The notes under the pieces are model-generated. The model saw nothing but the letters and a program-made list of their open reading frames with translations, was not told the DNA's origin and did not search any database. Below, piece after piece: positions 12,001-12,741 of a stretch of DNA of 12,741 nt (the first letter of the stretch is position 1; every line of letters starts with the position of its first letter). Source of the stretch: Pelagophyceae sp. CCMP2097 (Eukaryota; Sar; Pelagophyceae); assembly GCA_026770575.1 (NCBI GenBank), contig MU657321.1:1-12741 (forward strand). Reading direction: 5' to 3'. The translations under genes were made by a program, and so were the position numbers.

Positions 12001-12741
12001 CGACGAGTACATTATCTCCGTCACGCGCATCGGCACCGACGAGACGACGACCGCGCCCGTGCCCTGCTTCTTCAAGCCAAAGTCCCAGCCGCCCGCGACG
12101 TGCGAGACGTCGAAGCGCACGCCGCCGAAATTCTCGTCGTCGACGAGGCGGCTCTCCGACGCGTCAACCACGATACGCGGCGCGACCAGCGCAACGTCAT
12201 CATGCGCCCGCACGCGCAGCTCGTTCGCCTGGAGCATGACGGTCAACTCTCCTGAGGCCGACCGGAGCTCGACTGTCCCGAGTTGATCCTCGAGAACGTC
12301 GGAAAAGCCCGCCCGAAGGGTCACGTCGCCGCCCGTCGACGCACCGACGCCGGCGACCAGCGAAATAGAACCCCCATCGCCCGAAGCCGCCTCGCCAGCA
12401 ACGAGAATCACATCGCCGCCTTGACTGCTCGAAATGCCGCCGGTTAAGGAAATACCACCTCCTCCAAGGACACCCATGCCAGCCTGGAGCCCAAGCGAAC
12501 CACCAGCATCACCGCTGCCGGCAATTAACTTGAGGTCACCAGCTTGAGAAAGCTGACTCGCCCCGGAACAAAGAATGAAGAAACCCACAGTGTCAATGCT
12601 GCTTGAACCAGTCCGAAGCGTGACACCACCAGCGCTAGACACACCGGCCCCCGTGCCCAATCGGACCGCGCCCGATGTGCCGGCCGTAGCTTCGCCGCTG
12701 CCGAGGTTCAAGTCGCCGCTGCCGTCACCGCCCTGGCTCGC
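1..12741 (-). CDS. Giant Gly-rich repeat protein with internal S74/ICA-like domain (partial at both ends)
   Basis: Reading the minus strand in the frame whose codons begin at 12741, I checked every triplet of the window and found no stop: 4,247 sense codons with no start or end inside. The product is made of roughly 15-residue units with a Gly-rich turn followed by a short alternating-hydrophobic strand, such as GGDVTLRAG and GGSISLVAG. One non-repetitive domain lies at residues about 151-387 of the window, and a regular 91-residue super-repeat occupies the last about 1,270 residues. Alternating hydrophobic strands, frequent N-x-S/T sequons and scattered cysteines suggest a secreted, beta-structured fibre; this is inference. 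No signal peptide or membrane segment is visible, and both termini lie outside. Third codon positions are mostly G or C. In-frame introns cannot be excluded, but nothing requires them because the repeat pattern continues across the whole length. I do not recognise a named gene. Confidence 0.93.
1493..1818 (-). repeat. Recent two-unit duplication, copy A
   Basis: This stretch pairs with 2039-2364 at an offset of exactly 546 bp, i.e. two 273 bp super-repeats. Positions 1493-1704 are identical to 2039-2250 (212 bp). Over the 326 bp I count seven differences (at 1705, 1726, 1738, 1752, 1774, 1806 and 1813), after which similarity falls to that of ordinary neighbouring units. This identity is well above that between adjacent units. 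Confidence 0.9.
2039..2364 (-). repeat. Recent two-unit duplication, copy B
   Basis: Partner of 1493-1818, offset by 546 bp and identical over 2039-2250. The intervening unit (around 1819-2038) is more diverged from both, so the event copied two units or converted every second unit, and did not amplify a single one. Both copies are in frame and alter no reading phase. Confidence 0.9.
3801..5400 (-). repeat. Transitional array: degenerate copies of the 91-residue super-repeat
   Basis: Here the order of sub-units becomes recognisable as that of the regular array below 3800, with markers such as TANSG, SGxLxxxTGTAS, GNSGSLxLSTG and GGxxxxVG. Spacing is not fixed. Using the second strand hydrophobic of the GGxVxLxSG sub-unit as a marker, it occurs at 5377, 5098, 4807, 4549, 4156 and 3781, giving periods of 93, 97, 86, 131 and 125 residues. 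The longer ones contain extra sub-units, for example the KGGDVVCVAGEG segment near 3860-3900. An adjacent Cys pair lies at 5182-5187 (KLCCPSGG). Confidence 0.75.
4366..4386 (-). repeat. GGC trinucleotide run (seven Gly codons)
   Basis: Seven consecutive GCC triplets on the + strand encode seven glycines (RAR then Gly7 then NFTV). Shorter runs of five occur at 4918-4932 and 6661-6675. They lie in turns just before a strand, where length variation would be tolerated, and are candidates for polymorphism by slippage. Confidence 0.8.
5401..8900 (-). repeat. Irregular, cysteine-bearing Gly-rich repeat array
   Basis: About 1,165 residues of the same short unit, but with cysteines distributed along it, sometimes inside strands (GSINLCGG, GCVQLG, AVECRTG) and sometimes in turns, including an adjacent pair at 7189-7194 (SPCCADV). 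Sequons remain frequent (VNVTSG, GNVTLES, VNVSSG, INVSTG, VNVTAG). Longer loops break the pattern, such as the Pro-rich KLPPPLSGPPG near 6965-7015. I see no consistent super-period. Cysteine spacing looks irregular, so I cannot propose a pairing. Confidence 0.8.
6454..6471. repeat. Self-complementary GCCGGC x3, first copy
   Basis: Three tandem GCCGGC hexamers, palindromic as a whole, encode alternating Ala-Gly. The same 18-mer recurs at 10852-10869. It probably only reflects Ala/Gly codon choice in a GC-rich gene, but it can form a strong hairpin. Confidence 0.7.
8901..11580 (-). repeat. Irregular Gly-rich repeat array, first part after the ICA domain
   Basis: About 890 residues of 13-25-residue units such as GGDVTLASG, GNVSLAAG, GGNISLSSG and GNITLSAG, with variable turn lengths and no fixed super-period that I can see. 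Asn in the first strand position makes many N-x-S/T sequons (GNVT, GNIS, GNMT, GNIT). Cysteines are few until about 9230, beyond which they become regular. Some turns carry longer charged insertions, for example near 10230-10265 (SDESKLANG) and 9940-9960. The segment near 10780-10940 is especially Gly/Ala-rich and the least strand-like. Confidence 0.8.
10852..10869. repeat. Self-complementary GCCGGC x3, second copy
   Basis: Identical to the 18-mer at 6454-6471, again encoding alternating Ala-Gly within a Gly/Ala-rich turn region. No regulatory role is implied, as it is deep inside the coding frame. Confidence 0.7.
11581..11685 (-). other. Pro-containing linker between ICA domain and main array
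   Basis: About 35 residues (window residues 353-387) follow the last ICA helix: a Thr/Ala-rich stretch, then TTDRPAPPGGDVLPAIRTSG, after which regular repeat units resume with the LNVTSG sequon at 11570-11583. Prolines are almost absent from the surrounding repeat units, so this is a distinct hinge. In a free-standing S74 protein the chain would end about here. The frame runs straight through, so this is the likely join if the gene arose by fusion or duplication of repeat-ICA modules. Confidence 0.6.
11686..12040 (-). other. Peptidase S74 / intramolecular chaperone autoprocessing (ICA) domain
   Basis: Residues about 235-352 carry the hallmark order of the S74/ICA family. First comes SSDRRIKQNI at the proteolytic site, then an Asp/Glu-rich helix (VDVDEVLKGFLEVQ). 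Next is the VVSYQYT strand (11905-11919), matching the family's usual Y-x-Y segment, then GVIAQQL (11836-11856), matching its typical GxIAQE-like helix. The end is a hydrophobic helix following YKVDKQ (11710-11760, LTLDLIGAMQ). The family is known from phage endosialidase tailspikes and L-shaped tail fibres, where it drives trimerisation and then cleaves itself off, and from the eukaryotic transcription factor MYRF. The length, about 115-120 residues, is in the family's range. It is odd in being internal: about 4,000 residues follow it in the same frame, whereas in phages it is C-terminal. The identification comes from motif recognition, not a profile search. Confidence 0.85.
11986..12003 (-). 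other. Predicted ICA self-cleavage site (Ser-Lys dyad)
   Basis: The six codons encode S-D-R-R-I-K: window residue Ser247 (12001-12003) and Lys252 (11986-11988), five apart. This matches the Ser...Lys spacing of the catalytic dyad in characterised S74 domains such as endosialidase NF, where the peptide bond just before the Ser is cut. Cleavage here would separate everything upstream from a C-terminal product of at least 4,001 residues, which would keep the chaperone at its N-terminus. Both dyad residues are intact, so activity is plausible but unproven. Confidence 0.7.
12041..12290 (-). other. Non-repetitive lead-in to the ICA domain
   Basis: Residues about 151-234 of the window lack the Gly-rich unit. 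The first part reads like short beta repeats with polar and charged residues (ELRVRAHDDVALVAPRIVV). It then becomes a unique segment containing VRFDVSHVAGGWDFGLKKQG followed by TGAVVVSSVPMRVTEIMY. In phage tail fibres and tailspikes, beta-rich receptor or stem segments of this sort commonly precede the S74 chaperone domain, so I read this as its adapter or stem. I do not recognise a named family for the FDVSHVAGGWDFG motif. No cysteine is present. Confidence 0.6.
12291..12741 (-). repeat. N-side repeat array, upstream of the ICA domain
   Basis: This stretch encodes about 150 residues of the short Gly-rich unit, for example GDLNLGSGEATAGTSGAV, GGVTLRTG, GGDVILVAG and GGDVTLRAG, running to the non-repetitive domain that begins near 12290. 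Units are irregular in length and no 91-residue period can be seen. Between about 12360 and 12640 many third codon positions are A or T (GGT, GGA, ATT, TTA), unlike the G/C-ending codons that dominate further into the gene. It contains a single cysteine (in FFILCSG). It is the visible end of an array that must continue beyond the right edge of the window. Confidence 0.85.

Noticed and set aside
1..12741. Mycobacterial PE_PGRS-type Gly-rich protein or filamentous haemagglutinin-like bacterial adhesin
   Set aside because: The high GC and Gly content suggest these at first sight. However, the units are 15-residue strand-turn repeats and not short GGA/GGX triplets, there is no PE domain or haemagglutination-type secretion domain in view, and the 91-residue super-repeat with an ICA domain does not fit either family.

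Overview
The window is the interior of one enormous gene on the minus strand. Minus-strand codons that occupy the + triplets beginning at positions 1, 4, 7 and so on contain no stop from 12741 to 1. That is 4,247 consecutive sense codons, open at both edges, so neither the start nor the end of the gene is present. ORF callers that demand a start and a stop miss it and report only shadow frames instead. I see no RNA gene, promoter, terminator, mobile element or second gene.

The encoded protein is almost entirely Gly/Ser/Ala/Thr/Val-rich repeat. The basic unit is about 15 residues: a Gly-rich turn, then a short strand with alternating hydrophobic residues (pattern G-x4-6-G-G-x-V-x-L-x-x-G). Reading N to C (high to low coordinates) there are four parts. 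(1) 12741-12291 is a repeat array with relaxed, AT-richer codon use. (2) 12290-11581 is the only non-repetitive stretch; it carries what I read as a peptidase S74-type intramolecular chaperone autoprocessing (ICA) domain with its Ser-Lys dyad, then a short Pro-containing linker. (3) 11580 to about 3800 is a long irregular array with many N-glycosylation sequons and scattered cysteines, turning loosely periodic below about 5400. (4) About 3800-1 is a regular tandem array of a 91-residue (273 bp) super-repeat built from six sub-units (15+15+15+16+15+15). It includes a nearly identical two-unit duplication offset by 546 bp.

The organism is most likely a GC-rich eukaryotic alga of the stramenopile or haptophyte kind. 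This rests on the strong G/C third-position bias, one frame of more than 12 kb, and my recollection that repeats of this type are common in predicted proteins of pelagophytes and other stramenopiles. A giant virus or a bacterium with a tailspike-like adhesin is not excluded. The likely product is a secreted or surface fibrous beta-structured protein of more than 4,200 residues (roughly 350 kDa or more). By analogy with phage tailspikes, the ICA domain may guide its assembly or cleave the chain. Function beyond that is unknown.
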